DNA of 64,000 bases from Kumtagia sp044326205 (GTDB lineage: Bacteria > Pseudomonadota > Alphaproteobacteria > Rhizobiales > Rhizobiaceae): the NCBI RefSeq assembly GCF_044326205.1, contig NZ_JBIRCY010000038.1, positions 1 through 64,000 of the forward strand, given 5' to 3'. The first letter of the stretch is position 1, and each line of letters opens with the position of its first letter. Shown piece after piece: positions 16,273 through 24,719 of the stretch. The notes beneath the pieces were generated by a model. It worked only from the letters and a program-made list of their open reading frames with translations. It was not told where the DNA came from and made no database searches. Made by a program: the position numbers and the translations under genes.

Positions 16273-17273
16273 ACGTCGAGCGCGAAGGGTTGAAGATAGG
16301 CTTCATCGGCGCCGGAGGTATTGCTGCGCGACATGTCGGCGTGCTGTCTCAGATGAACGATGTCGCGATTGTCGGTGTGGCTGATGCCGACTTCGGCCGG
16401 GCGAGGGAACTCGCTGGAAAGCTCGGAGCCAATGCTTACAATTCCCATGCAGATCTCCTCGACAGGGAAAGTCTGGACGCGGTCTATATTTGCGTGCCGC
16501 CGTTCGCTCACGGCGACATTGAAGTGGCTGTCATCGACGCCGGCCTGCCGTTTTTCGTCGAAAAGCCCGTCTCACTTGACCTCGCATCTGCTCAAAACAT
16601 TGCCAGAAAGGTTGAAGACCATGGCATTGTCACTGGTGTCGGCTACCACTGGCGCTATCTCGACACGGTCGAGGAAGCGCGGGGCCTGTTGGCAGGAAAT
16701 CCCGCCGCGCTGATCAACGGTTACTGGCTTGACCAGACGCCGCCCCCGCAATGGTGGTGGCGGCAGGACCGGTCCGGCGGCCAGATCGTCGAGCAGGCGA
16801 CCCACGTCATCGATCTTGTCCGTCATCTCGTCGGCGAGGTGACCGAGGTCTATGCGCTGGGTGCCCGTACGGCTGAACGCCACGATTTTCCGGGTCTCGA
16901 CATTGCGACAGCCACTGCAGTCTCGCTGCGCGTCGCATCAGGCGCGGTCGGCACGCTGTCCGCGACCTGCCTGCTGGGCTGGCCGCATCGCACCGGAATT
17001 CATCTTTTTTCCGACCGCATGGCAATCGAATTGTCGGATCACGAGATCATGGTCGATGTCGGGCGCGGTCGCCCCATTCGGCATGCAGAAGGCGACCCGG
17101 TTGAGCGCGAGGACCGCGATTTCCTCGACGCCGTGTGCGGGCTGCCGAACCGCATACGCTGCCGCTATGGCGAAGCGTTGAAGACGCACCATGTCGCGCT
17201 GGCGATCGCACAATCCGCCGTGTCCGGCCAGCCGGTCCTAATCAAGCCGGTCATGGGGATAGCCAATGCCTGA
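16269..17273 (+). CDS. Gfo/Idh/MocA-family sugar oxidoreductase
   Basis: A 334-residue NAD(P)-dependent oxidoreductase starting at ATG 16269, overlapping the previous stop. The N-terminal Rossmann motif GFIGAGGIAARH and the family's EKPVSLDL catalytic-lysine motif are present. The C-terminal half carries the usual sheet domain. Such enzymes oxidise or reduce nucleotide-linked or free sugars. In polysaccharide clusters they are often paired with, or fused to, a zinc dehydrogenase, and here one follows directly with an 8-bp overlap. The substrate cannot be read. Confidence 0.85.
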   Translation: MNVEREGLKIGFIGAGGIAARHVGVLSQMNDVAIVGVADADFGRARELAGKLGANAYNSHADLLDRESLDAVYICVPPFAHGDIEVAVIDAGLPFFVEKPVSLDLASAQNIARKVEDHGIVTGVGYHWRYLDTVEEARGLLAGNPAALINGYWLDQTPPPQWWWRQDRSGGQIVEQATHVIDLVRHLVGEVTEVYALGARTAERHDFPGLDIATATAVSLRVASGAVGTLSATCLLGWPHRTGIHLFSDRMAIELSDHEIMVDVGRGRPIRHAEGDPVEREDRDFLDAVCGLPNRIRCRYGEALKTHHVALAIAQSAVSGQPVLIKPVMGIANA

Positions 17274-18360
17274 CCATCGCACCATTCGTTCGCTCGGCGT
17301 CGAGACACCGGGAAGGCCCTATTTCTTCTCTTATGAGGAAGGACCGCCATCGGACGGGCAGATTCGGCTCGACGCGCTCTACAGCGGCTTTTCCGCCGGC
17401 ACGGAGCTGACTTTCCTGAAGGACACCAATCCCTATCTGCGGTCGCGCTGGGATGGCGAGCGCGGTGTGTTCGTCGAGGGCGAGCCGAGCGCGCGGTTTC
17501 CCGTGCCGTTCCTCGGCTACATGGAGGTCGGGCGCATCACCGAGAGCCGCGCGGATGGCTTCCGCGCCGGCGACGTCGTCGCCGCAAGCTATGGCCACAA
17601 ATCGGGCCACACCGCCGACCCCTTCCACGAGTTGCTGGTCGCGATGCCGGATGGCATCGACCCGATGCTCGGCATCTTCGTCGCGCAGATGGGGCCGATC
17701 GCCGCCAATGGCATCCTGCATGCGGATGCGGAAATCTTCGGGCCGGACGTGCGGCATCTGGGGGAAAGCCTCGATGGGCGTCCGGTCGTCGTTGTCGGCG
17801 GAGGGACGGTCGGCCTGCTCACCGCGCTGTTCGCGCAGGATGCCGGCGCAGAGATCATCCTCGCCGAACCGTCCGCCTGGCGGCGCGAGAAGGCCGAAGC
17901 GCTTGGTGTGAGGGCGATGACGGAGGATCAAGCATGGCAGCATGCCAAAGCGCGCTGGCATAAGGGAGGGCGGGATCGCGGTGCCGACTTCGTGTTCCAG
18001 ACGCGCGCGCGATCCGAAAGCCTGCACGACGCGCTGCGGGCGTTGCGACCACAGGGCACGGTCATCGACCTCGCCTTCTACCAGGGTGGCGCGGACCGAA
18101 CGCGGCTCGGCGAAGAGTTCCACCATAACGGCCTGTCGCTTCGCTGCGCCCAGATCGGCCGGGTGCCGCGCGGGCTCGCGCATCTATGGGACCGACCCCG
18201 GCTATCGGCCGAGACGCTCATGCTCCTGGAACGACATGGCGAGGGGATCCGTCGCGAGATGATCACACATGTCGTGCCAATCGATGAGGCGCCCACTTTC
18301 CTGACGCGCCTGGTGTCCGACCGTCCTGAATTCCTCCAGATCGTGTTCAGCTTCGAATGA
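17266..18360 (+). CDS. Zinc-binding-dehydrogenase-like protein (MDR family)
   Basis: A 364-residue medium-chain dehydrogenase homologue beginning 8 bp inside the preceding gene. The Rossmann segment VVVVGGGTVGLLTALFAQ is clear. The N-terminal GroES-like part keeps SGFSAGTELTF and FPVPFLGYMEVG but lacks the classical Cys/His zinc ligands, so the enzyme may work without catalytic zinc. It resembles the dehydrogenase half of the bi-domain oxidoreductases found in exopolysaccharide clusters. It probably acts together with the upstream Gfo/Idh protein on the same sugar. Confidence 0.75.
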   Translation: MPDHRTIRSLGVETPGRPYFFSYEEGPPSDGQIRLDALYSGFSAGTELTFLKDTNPYLRSRWDGERGVFVEGEPSARFPVPFLGYMEVGRITESRADGFRAGDVVAASYGHKSGHTADPFHELLVAMPDGIDPMLGIFVAQMGPIAANGILHADAEIFGPDVRHLGESLDGRPVVVVGGGTVGLLTALFAQDAGAEIILAEPSAWRREKAEALGVRAMTEDQAWQHAKARWHKGGRDRGADFVFQTRARSESLHDALRALRPQGTVIDLAFYQGGADRTRLGEEFHHNGLSLRCAQIGRVPRGLAHLWDRPRLSAETLMLLERHGEGIRREMITHVVPIDEAPTFLTRLVSDRPEFLQIVFSFE

Positions 18361-20621
18361 CGGGCGGGACCCCCGAGCCAGTCCGCATCCTGTTCGTCTT
18401 CGCCTGGCTGGTGGTCGGTGGCGAGGAGACGGAAGTGCGGCTGCTTGCCCGCGCGCTCGATCCTCGGCGCTACCGCATCGATGTCGTGGCGTGCTTCCGC
18501 AAGACCGGCATGCCGGACCAGACCCACCGTCAGCTGGAAGCGCTCGGCGTCGATGTCGATTGCACGCCTTATGACCTATCCTTCGAGGACACGGTCGACT
18601 ATCTGGCCAACAGAATCCCCGCCTACGACATCGTCGTTTCCTGCCAGAACGTCGCCGACATCTACCCCGCCCTCGAAAAGCTTCATTGGCGTCCGCCGCT
18701 AGTTGAGCATGGCGGCCTGGTTTCCGAGGCACTGGCCGGCCCCAAGCACTTCACCAGCCGCTATGTCGGCGTCTGCCGCTCGATCCGCGACGCCGCGGCT
18801 TCACGAATGCCGGGCCGCGAACGCCACGCGCTCGAAATTCCCTCCATGGTCGACCTGTCTGAATTCGCGCCGTTTGATCGCGTCCGCATGCGAGCAAGCC
18901 TCGGCGTGTCCGACGATGCGCTGCTGGTCGGATGGGTCGGCAGACTAGACGCCAAGAAGCGCGTCGAGGATTTTGTCGAGGCCGCCGCGCTCGTCCACGC
19001 TCGGCTACCCCTTGTGCGTTTCGTCGTCATCGGCGGACCGGACGCCTTCATGCCCGAGTACGCCGAGAAATTGCGGCAGCTTGCCGTCGCGCGCGGTCTT
19101 TCCGGTGCGCTGACATTTCTCGGGGACCGCGACGACGTGCCGGCGCTGCTTGTTGCGATGGACGCCTTCGTCTGGCTCTCCCGCGGCGAAGGTATGCCGC
19201 ATGTCATCGCGGAGGCAGGGGCGGCGGGTCTGCCAGTGATAGCGACCGCCGACAACGGTTCGATGCAGCAGATCGAGCACGGCGTTTCCGGCCTCTTCAT
19301 GCCGCATGAATCTCCTGCTGACGCGGCCGCGGCGATCGAGCGGCTGGCCGGCGATCCGATGCTGCGCGCGCGTCTCGGCCGCGCGCTGTGCGACAAGGTG
19401 CAGGCCACTTACGCCGCCGAGGTCGTGGTGCCGCAATGGCAGACCCTGTTCGAGGACGTGCTGAGGGAGCGCAAGCCCGCGCCATCCCCGTCGCTGCTTG
19501 CCAGCTTCCTCCAGGGCGGTTTCGAATGCTCCACCCACAAGCGTCGCGACGGGCACCGCCTCGACCTGCTTGCGGCGACGGGCCATGACCGCCACGCCGC
19601 TGCCGACTATGCGCAGCTTTCCGGACATGGGATCCGCACGGTCCGCGACGGCCTGCGCTGGCATCTGATCGAACGGCAGCCCGGCAATTATGACTGGTCT
19701 AGCTTCCTGCCGATGCTGCGAGCCGCGAAGGGACAGCGCAGCCAGGTGGTCTGGGACCTGATGCACTATGGCTGGCCGGACGACCTCGACATCTGGTCGC
19801 CAGCTTTCGTGGACCGCTTCGCACGCTTCGCGGCAGCCGCCGCGAAAACCGTTCGTGACGAGACGGGCGAAATCCCGTTCTACTGCGCGATCAATGAGAT
19901 ATCGTTCCACGCTTGGGGCGGCGGCGATGCGGCCTATCTCAATCCCTGGGCACGCGGGCGCGGCTTCGAACTGAAGATCCAGCTCGCGCGCGCGGCCATC
20001 GCGGCGATGCACGAAATCCTGGCCATCGATCCACGCGCGCGCTTCGTGCATTGCGAACCAGCGATCAACATCGCAGCCGACCCGTCCCGACCGCTTCAGC
20101 GTGGCGAGGCTGAGGGTGCGCGGCTGGCACAGTTCCAGGCCTTCGACCTGATTTCCGGGCGCCTCTGGCCCCAGCTCGGAGGCGAGGCGAAGCTGCTCGA
20201 TATCGTCGGCCTCAACTACTACCACGACAATCAGTGGCTGTTCGGCGGGCCGCCTGTCGCCGCCGGCCATCCGCAGTCCAAGCCCTTTCGCTACTTTCTC
20301 ACCGAGGCCTACGCCCGCTACGGTCGTCCGCTGCTCGTCGCCGAAACCGGGACCGAGGGCGATGGCCGTGCCGCCTGGTTCTCCATGATCATCGAAGAGG
20401 TCGAGGCCGCGCATGCCGTCGGCGTGCCGGTCGAAGGCATCTGCCTCTATCCGATCATCGACCATGTCGGCTGGGAGGACGATCGCGACTGCCCGAGCGG
20501 GCTCTTCTCCAGCCGCCTGTCGAAGGGCCGGCGCGAGGTGCATGCGCCGCTCGCCGCCGCCATCGAACGCTGGCGGCAGGACAACGAGAGCAGTTGTCCC
20601 GGAGCGGCCGATGCCGCATGA
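18357..20621 (+). CDS. Fusion of a family 4 glycosyltransferase and a GH1-like glycosidase
   Basis: A 754-residue protein starting at ATG 18357, overlapping the previous stop. Residues 1-375 are a GT4 transferase (VGWVGRLDAKKRVEDFVEAA; EGMPHVIAEAGAAGLPVIA). From about residue 383 there is a clan GH-A barrel resembling family 1: VVWDLMHYGWPDDLDIW, acid/base Glu514 in INEIS and nucleophile Glu663 in AETGTEGD. Both catalytic glutamates appear intact. One chain that both makes and cuts glycosidic bonds is unusual and could trim, proofread or transglycosylate the product. It is cytoplasmic by appearance, with no signal peptide. Confidence 0.8.
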   Translation: MTGGTPEPVRILFVFAWLVVGGEETEVRLLARALDPRRYRIDVVACFRKTGMPDQTHRQLEALGVDVDCTPYDLSFEDTVDYLANRIPAYDIVVSCQNVADIYPALEKLHWRPPLVEHGGLVSEALAGPKHFTSRYVGVCRSIRDAAASRMPGRERHALEIPSMVDLSEFAPFDRVRMRASLGVSDDALLVGWVGRLDAKKRVEDFVEAAALVHARLPLVRFVVIGGPDAFMPEYAEKLRQLAVARGLSGALTFLGDRDDVPALLVAMDAFVWLSRGEGMPHVIAEAGAAGLPVIATADNGSMQQIEHGVSGLFMPHESPADAAAAIERLAGDPMLRARLGRALCDKVQATYAAEVVVPQWQTLFEDVLRERKPAPSPSLLASFLQGGFECSTHKRRDGHRLDLLAATGHDRHAAADYAQLSGHGIRTVRDGLRWHLIERQPGNYDWSSFLPMLRAAKGQRSQVVWDLMHYGWPDDLDIWSPAFVDRFARFAAAAAKTVRDETGEIPFYCAINEISFHAWGGGDAAYLNPWARGRGFELKIQLARAAIAAMHEILAIDPRARFVHCEPAINIAADPSRPLQRGEAEGARLAQFQAFDLISGRLWPQLGGEAKLLDIVGLNYYHDNQWLFGGPPVAAGHPQSKPFRYFLTEAYARYGRPLLVAETGTEGDGRAAWFSMIIEEVEAAHAVGVPVEGICLYPIIDHVGWEDDRDCPSGLFSSRLSKGRREVHAPLAAAIERWRQDNESSCPGAADAA

Positions 20622-21846
20622 CAGGCACCCGAGGCGCATCGTCGTGATCAGCGATTTCTGCGACGGCTGGATGATGCCGACCCAAGTCCCATCGCTCGAA
20701 GAGGCAGCCGCTTCATGGCGTTCGGGCGAGCGCGGCCCCGCGCCGGGAACGGCATACGGTCTGGACATTTCAGAAAAACCCGCCGTGGTCGGAGGCTATC
20801 TCGAACGCCTGCCGCTTGCCGCCGTGCGGCAAGGACTGTGCGACACGGCCGAAATATGGTCTTTCTCGGCCCAGCCCACGCTCCCGCCATGGTCAGTCGA
20901 GCCGCCGGGGCTGACCAGACACTCCTTCCGGCCCGACGATCCCGGCAGCCGCCCGTTTTCCTCCACGGACATGCTTGGCCATATAGCGGCCTTCGGACCG
21001 CCGGACATTCTCTGCGTCTGGGGGCTGGGCGTTGACGCGTCAATTCTGGAAGCCTGTTCCACCAGCGTCAGGATCTACAATTCGATCGACGCGCCGGCGC
21101 TGCGCGTGTCCGACGATGTCGGCCGGCATTTCGACATCGTGCTTACCGGCGCCGAATGGCAGTCCGAGGAAGTCGAGCGCCGTCATCCCGGCATGCTGAC
21201 GGCGATCATGCCCATCGGCCCGGAATTCGCGTCGCCGGAAACCTTCTTCCCGCTTCGCCTCGAAAAGATTTACGACGTCGTCTACGTCGCTGCCGCGCAG
21301 GCCTATAAGAAGCATGAGGTGCTATTCGACGCCTTGGCGCAGATGCCCTTCTCGACGCGGGCACTCTGCGTTTGCGGCTATGGTGAACTCGGCGACGCTC
21401 TGCGCGCACGCGTCCGCGAACTCGGCATTTCCGTCGACTTCGTGGGGCCGCCGGGTGTGGGGTTTGCTGAAGTCAACCGTCTGATGAACCTTGCCCGTGT
21501 CGGCGTCGTCTGCGGCGAGGAAGACGGCGCGCCTGCTATTCTTACGGAGTACATGCTGGCCGGCCTACCCGTGCTCGCCAATTCCCGCCTCACCTGCGGC
21601 CTGCAGTTCATCATGCCGCCAACTGGCCGGTCGGCGGGGCAAGATCAGTTTTCGGCTGTTCTGCAGGCGATGCTGGCAAACCTCGACGATTTCCGTCCGC
21701 GCGAGACAGTTCTGCGCAACTGGTCCTGGCCACACTCAGCCAAACGTTTCGCGACGGTGGTGGAAGACGCGCAAAAGCACAAGGCCGCCCTTGCAGCAGA
21801 CCGAACTGGCGTCATGGTTGGCCCAAATTGCCAACGCGAACACTAA
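20611..21846 (+). CDS. GT-B glycosyltransferase-like protein
   Basis: A protein of 411 residues from ATG 20611, which has GGAG upstream and overlaps the previous gene by 11 bp. The C-terminal half is glycosyltransferase-like: VVYVAAAQAYKKHEVLFDAL, then EDGAPAILTEYMLAGLPVLA. The N-terminal half is less conserved and contains IYNSIDAPALRV. It is the last gene of the six-gene glycan operon. No terminator is obvious in the 124-bp gap that follows. Donor and acceptor are unknown. Confidence 0.75.
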   Translation: MPHDRHPRRIVVISDFCDGWMMPTQVPSLEEAAASWRSGERGPAPGTAYGLDISEKPAVVGGYLERLPLAAVRQGLCDTAEIWSFSAQPTLPPWSVEPPGLTRHSFRPDDPGSRPFSSTDMLGHIAAFGPPDILCVWGLGVDASILEACSTSVRIYNSIDAPALRVSDDVGRHFDIVLTGAEWQSEEVERRHPGMLTAIMPIGPEFASPETFFPLRLEKIYDVVYVAAAQAYKKHEVLFDALAQMPFSTRALCVCGYGELGDALRARVRELGISVDFVGPPGVGFAEVNRLMNLARVGVVCGEEDGAPAILTEYMLAGLPVLANSRLTCGLQFIMPPTGRSAGQDQFSAVLQAMLANLDDFRPRETVLRNWSWPHSAKRFATVVEDAQKHKAALAADRTGVMVGPNCQREH

Positions 21847-21970
21847 GGAACTGCAGTTTCCCAGGATACCAATCATACTGAAGCAAAATTCTCGACAGTG
21901 CTACCCCTTGGCGAGATGGCAGTTCCTGTCTGCGGGTAGTCTGTCGTAACAAAACTATGAGGAAGCATTT

Positions 21971-22546
21971 ATGGCGAGTGCACGGGGAGAAGCTGAAGTG
22001 ACTGCGAGGCTTGCGCGTGAGCACGGCGTTTCCGAGGACGCAGTGAGGGCGGTCTTCAATGCCTTGCGCCGCGGTGGCGGAACCATGGCTCAGTTCAGCC
22101 ATGCCGACTTCGGCGGGATGTCGCAATGGTCTGCCGGCATGACCATGATCGGCGACATGTTCAACGACAGCCTTAAAGCAAAGCTCAATGCCATTGCCGG
22201 TGAGTTGTCGAGATACCTGCGCGACCACCCTGAGGACCGGGGTGATGGTCGCACTGTCAGTTATCATTCTGACTGCACTCGCAACGCCGGTTCATGGTGG
22301 CCCCAAGAGCTTGGTGTTCCTTCTTCCGTCGGATCGCAAAATGATATGCGCTATGCAGTGTTTCCCGAGATGCGTCGCCTCGTCATCGACGATCGTGGCC
22401 AGATTACGGCCTACGAGACCGGCGACCATCGGATCTCCGGCGTGTCGCAAGCGCAGAGCACGGATTCGACGCTGACCTTCATCGGTCAGCACGGCGTCGT
22501 CCGGGTATCGGATCTCAAACGGGCGGATATGCCCGCTCGCTCCTAA
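21971..22546 (+). CDS. Conserved hypothetical protein, 191 residues
   Basis: A soluble protein of 191 residues preceded by GAGGAAGC. The first 75 residues are helical and strongly patterned (AREHGVSEDAVRAVFNAL, FSHADFGGMSQWSAGMTMIG, DMFNDSLKAKLNAI), a stretch I recognise only as a widespread proteobacterial hypothetical domain, possibly SHOCT-like. The second half is strand-rich with ITAYETGDHRISGVSQAQ. No catalytic motif is seen. It lies between the glycan operon and a small transporter gene 16 bp downstream. Confidence 0.7.
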   Translation: MASARGEAEVTARLAREHGVSEDAVRAVFNALRRGGGTMAQFSHADFGGMSQWSAGMTMIGDMFNDSLKAKLNAIAGELSRYLRDHPEDRGDGRTVSYHSDCTRNAGSWWPQELGVPSSVGSQNDMRYAVFPEMRRLVIDDRGQITAYETGDHRISGVSQAQSTDSTLTFIGQHGVVRVSDLKRADMPARS

Positions 22547-22562
22547 CGCGGGCTCGGCATTC

Positions 22563-22883
22563 ATGGAAACGGTCACCATCATCGGATACCTCGCAGCCTT
22601 CTGTTCGATGACCAGCTTCACCCCGCAGGCGTGGAAAATCATCAAGACACGTGACACTGGCAGCATCTCGGCACCAATGTACGCGCTCACAGTTTCTGGT
22701 TTCGCGCTCTGGCTGACATTCGGGTTGATGAAAGACGAGTGGCCCATCATCATCACCAACGCTGTCTGTCTCATCCTTTCCGCGTTCATCCTGCTGATGA
22801 CCGTGCTACCACGGGGCAAGAAGGCAGCCGTCGCCGACGCTATCGATCCCACCACGAAACGCACTGGTGATCGTGAGCGGTGA
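22563..22883 (+). CDS. SemiSWEET/MtN3-like small sugar transporter
   Basis: A 106-residue inner-membrane protein with three hydrophobic helices and the PQ-loop signature FTPQAWKIIKTRDTGSIS in the first helix. This is the bacterial SemiSWEET family, which dimerises to form a sugar uniporter. Length fits. The cytoplasmic tail after residue 83 is polar. The substrate is unknown, and proximity to the glycan operon is suggestive only. It overlaps a possible upstream start of the following transglutaminase gene. Confidence 0.8.
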   Translation: METVTIIGYLAAFCSMTSFTPQAWKIIKTRDTGSISAPMYALTVSGFALWLTFGLMKDEWPIIITNAVCLILSAFILLMTVLPRGKKAAVADAIDPTTKRTGDRER

Positions 22884-22923
22884 TGTGGTCGGCAGTGCCG
22901 ATCTCAATGACTGGGGATCTGTC

Positions 22924-23790
22924 GTGACCGTACGCTATCGCCTGGGGTGTGATCTCTCTTATGAGGTGAAAGCGCCCACCGTCTTCATCTTCAACCTTGA
23001 AGTGGCGAGGCTGCTCAGGCATCACGATCTGGTTGAGCGGCTGACTGTCACACCAGACCTTCCGCGTCGGACTTACACGGTTCCCGACATACAGAATCGC
23101 TATGTGAGCGTTTCGGCGCAGCCCGGCCCGTTGAAGATCGTCTACGAGGCCGATGTCACCCTCGATGTTTTTCGCGCCGACCCGGCGACGATCGGTGAAA
23201 CTCCGCTCGACGCGATCCCGCTCGACATCATGCCTTTTCTTCTGCCGTCGCGGTTCGTCCCCTCGGACAGGCTATCTGCATTTGCTTGTCGCGAGTTTGG
23301 CGATTTGCCAAAGGGTCACAGCCGCGTCACCGCGATCTGCAACTGGCTCTACGACAATATCGACTACCGTCGTGGCTCGTCGAACGAACAAACCACTGCC
23401 GACGAAAGCCTCCTACTCAGGGCAGGAGTTTGTCGCGACTTCGCACATCTCGGCATCGCATTCTGCCGCGCGCTCAATATTCCGGCGCGCTTCGTGAGCT
23501 GCTATGCCTACGGGCTGGAGCCGCGCGACTTCCATGCGGTATTCGAGGCATATCTTGACGGCCGCTGGTGGCTCTTCGATGGAACGCGGCAAGCCAATCT
23601 CGACGGGCTGGTCCGGATCGGCGTTGGCCGGGACGCCGCGGAGATTGCCTTCGCCTCACCCTTTGGCGAGATCGAGGCCGGTCCGGTCAAGATCACCATC
23701 GACCATGCCGATGGATCTCCCGAATTACCGGGTCGAACGACCGACGCAATCTCGACCGAGGAGCCCGCGCCGAACGCTGGCGCAAATTGA
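22924..23790 (+). CDS. Transglutaminase-like cysteine peptidase-fold protein
   Basis: About 288 residues from GTG 22924, which has GGGGA upstream; the frame is open to GTG 22867 overlapping the SemiSWEET stop. The transglutaminase-like core has an apparently intact triad: Cys170 in AGVCRDFAHLG, His204 in DFHAVFEAYL and Asp219 in WWLFDGTR. The N-terminal 120 residues are the strand-rich domain usual for bacterial members. Such proteins are probably amide hydrolases or crosslinkers of unknown substrate. There is no signal peptide. It is one of four relatives in this window, the others lying at 41131-44025. Confidence 0.8.
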   Translation: MTVRYRLGCDLSYEVKAPTVFIFNLEVARLLRHHDLVERLTVTPDLPRRTYTVPDIQNRYVSVSAQPGPLKIVYEADVTLDVFRADPATIGETPLDAIPLDIMPFLLPSRFVPSDRLSAFACREFGDLPKGHSRVTAICNWLYDNIDYRRGSSNEQTTADESLLLRAGVCRDFAHLGIAFCRALNIPARFVSCYAYGLEPRDFHAVFEAYLDGRWWLFDGTRQANLDGLVRIGVGRDAAEIAFASPFGEIEAGPVKITIDHADGSPELPGRTTDAISTEEPAPNAGAN

Positions 23791-23830
23791 ACGAAATTAC
23801 CTTCGTCAGTGAGAGGGGTTGGGAAGCCGA

Positions 23831-24697
23831 CTATTCTCCGGCCTCGTTTAGAAACCGGCGCAGTTCGGTTGCCAGTTCATCCGGCGCTTCCTCCGCCATG
23901 TGGTGACCGCAGTCCAGTCCGCGTCCTTCTAGCCGTGTGGTCCATGGTCGCCAGACGCCGAGAACATCGCCGTACAGCTGTTCGAGATCATCACGCAGCG
24001 ACCAAAGCGCCAGCGTCGGGCACTGCACTTTCCGCCCGGCGCGCCGATCCGCTTCGTCGTGCTGCCGGTCGATGCCGAGGCCTGCACGATAATCTTCCAG
24101 CATTCCATGGATCGTTTCAGGATCGCGGGTGGCGGCGAGGAAGTCGGCGTAGGCCTCCTCTCCCATCTGCTCCGGTGTGCCTGGATACCAAAGCTCGGGA
24201 TTTGCTAATATGGCGCGTTCCGGCTTCTCGGCTTGCGCAAAAAAGAACCAGTGCCACCAAGCCGAGGCGAAGCCGACGTCGCACCGCTCCAGCGCTTCGA
24301 TGATCGGCACACCGTCCAGTGCCGCGAGATGGGTAATCGCCTTGGGATGATCCATCGCCGCGCGGAAGGCCGTATAGCTGCCGCGGTCATGTCCCACGAT
24401 CGCGAAACGCTCGAATCCGAGCTTCTGCATCAAGGCGACACAATCGGCGCCCTTTGCGCGCTTTGACGAGCTCGCGTGATCCGGTGTGTCAGCCGGCTTC
24501 GATGACTGTCCAAAGCCGCGCAGATCCGGACAGACGACGGTGTGATCAGCGCCCAGAAGCGGTGCAACGCGGTGCCAGGTCGTATGCGTGCGCGGATGAC
24601 CGTGGAGGAGGAGAACCGGAGGGCCGGAGCCGCCATGACGGACGCGCAGTACCGCCTCGCCCACATCGATGAATTCCAGCTTGAAGCCTTCGAACAT
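23831..24697 (-). CDS. Alpha/beta hydrolase, fluoroacetate dehalogenase-like
   Basis: A 288-residue alpha/beta hydrolase with an aspartate nucleophile, Asp104 in VGHDRGSYTA, as in haloalkane and fluoroacetate dehalogenases and epoxide hydrolases. DLRGFGQS upstream, Asp128 in AALDGV, the His149-Trp150 pair in WWHWFFFAQ and the late GHHMAEEAP histidine all match the fluoroacetate dehalogenase pattern, where the His-Trp pair helps bind fluoride. The reaction would be hydrolysis of a halogenated acid or epoxide. Function is inferred from motifs. It lies 22 bp downstream of the stress SDR on the same strand. Confidence 0.75.
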   Translation of the reverse strand: MFEGFKLEFIDVGEAVLRVRHGGSGPPVLLLHGHPRTHTTWHRVAPLLGADHTVVCPDLRGFGQSSKPADTPDHASSSKRAKGADCVALMQKLGFERFAIVGHDRGSYTAFRAAMDHPKAITHLAALDGVPIIEALERCDVGFASAWWHWFFFAQAEKPERAILANPELWYPGTPEQMGEEAYADFLAATRDPETIHGMLEDYRAGLGIDRQHDEADRRAGRKVQCPTLALWSLRDDLEQLYGDVLGVWRPWTTRLEGRGLDCGHHMAEEAPDELATELRRFLNEAGE

Positions 24698-24719
24698 GCC
24701 GGTGTGCTCGCGGAACCCC

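Noticed and set aside
19005..20768. A 587-codon open frame on the minus strand
   Set aside because: It is antisense to the GT-GH1 fusion, whose motifs are unmistakable. High third-position GC produces such shadow frames, and this one has no recognisable domain.
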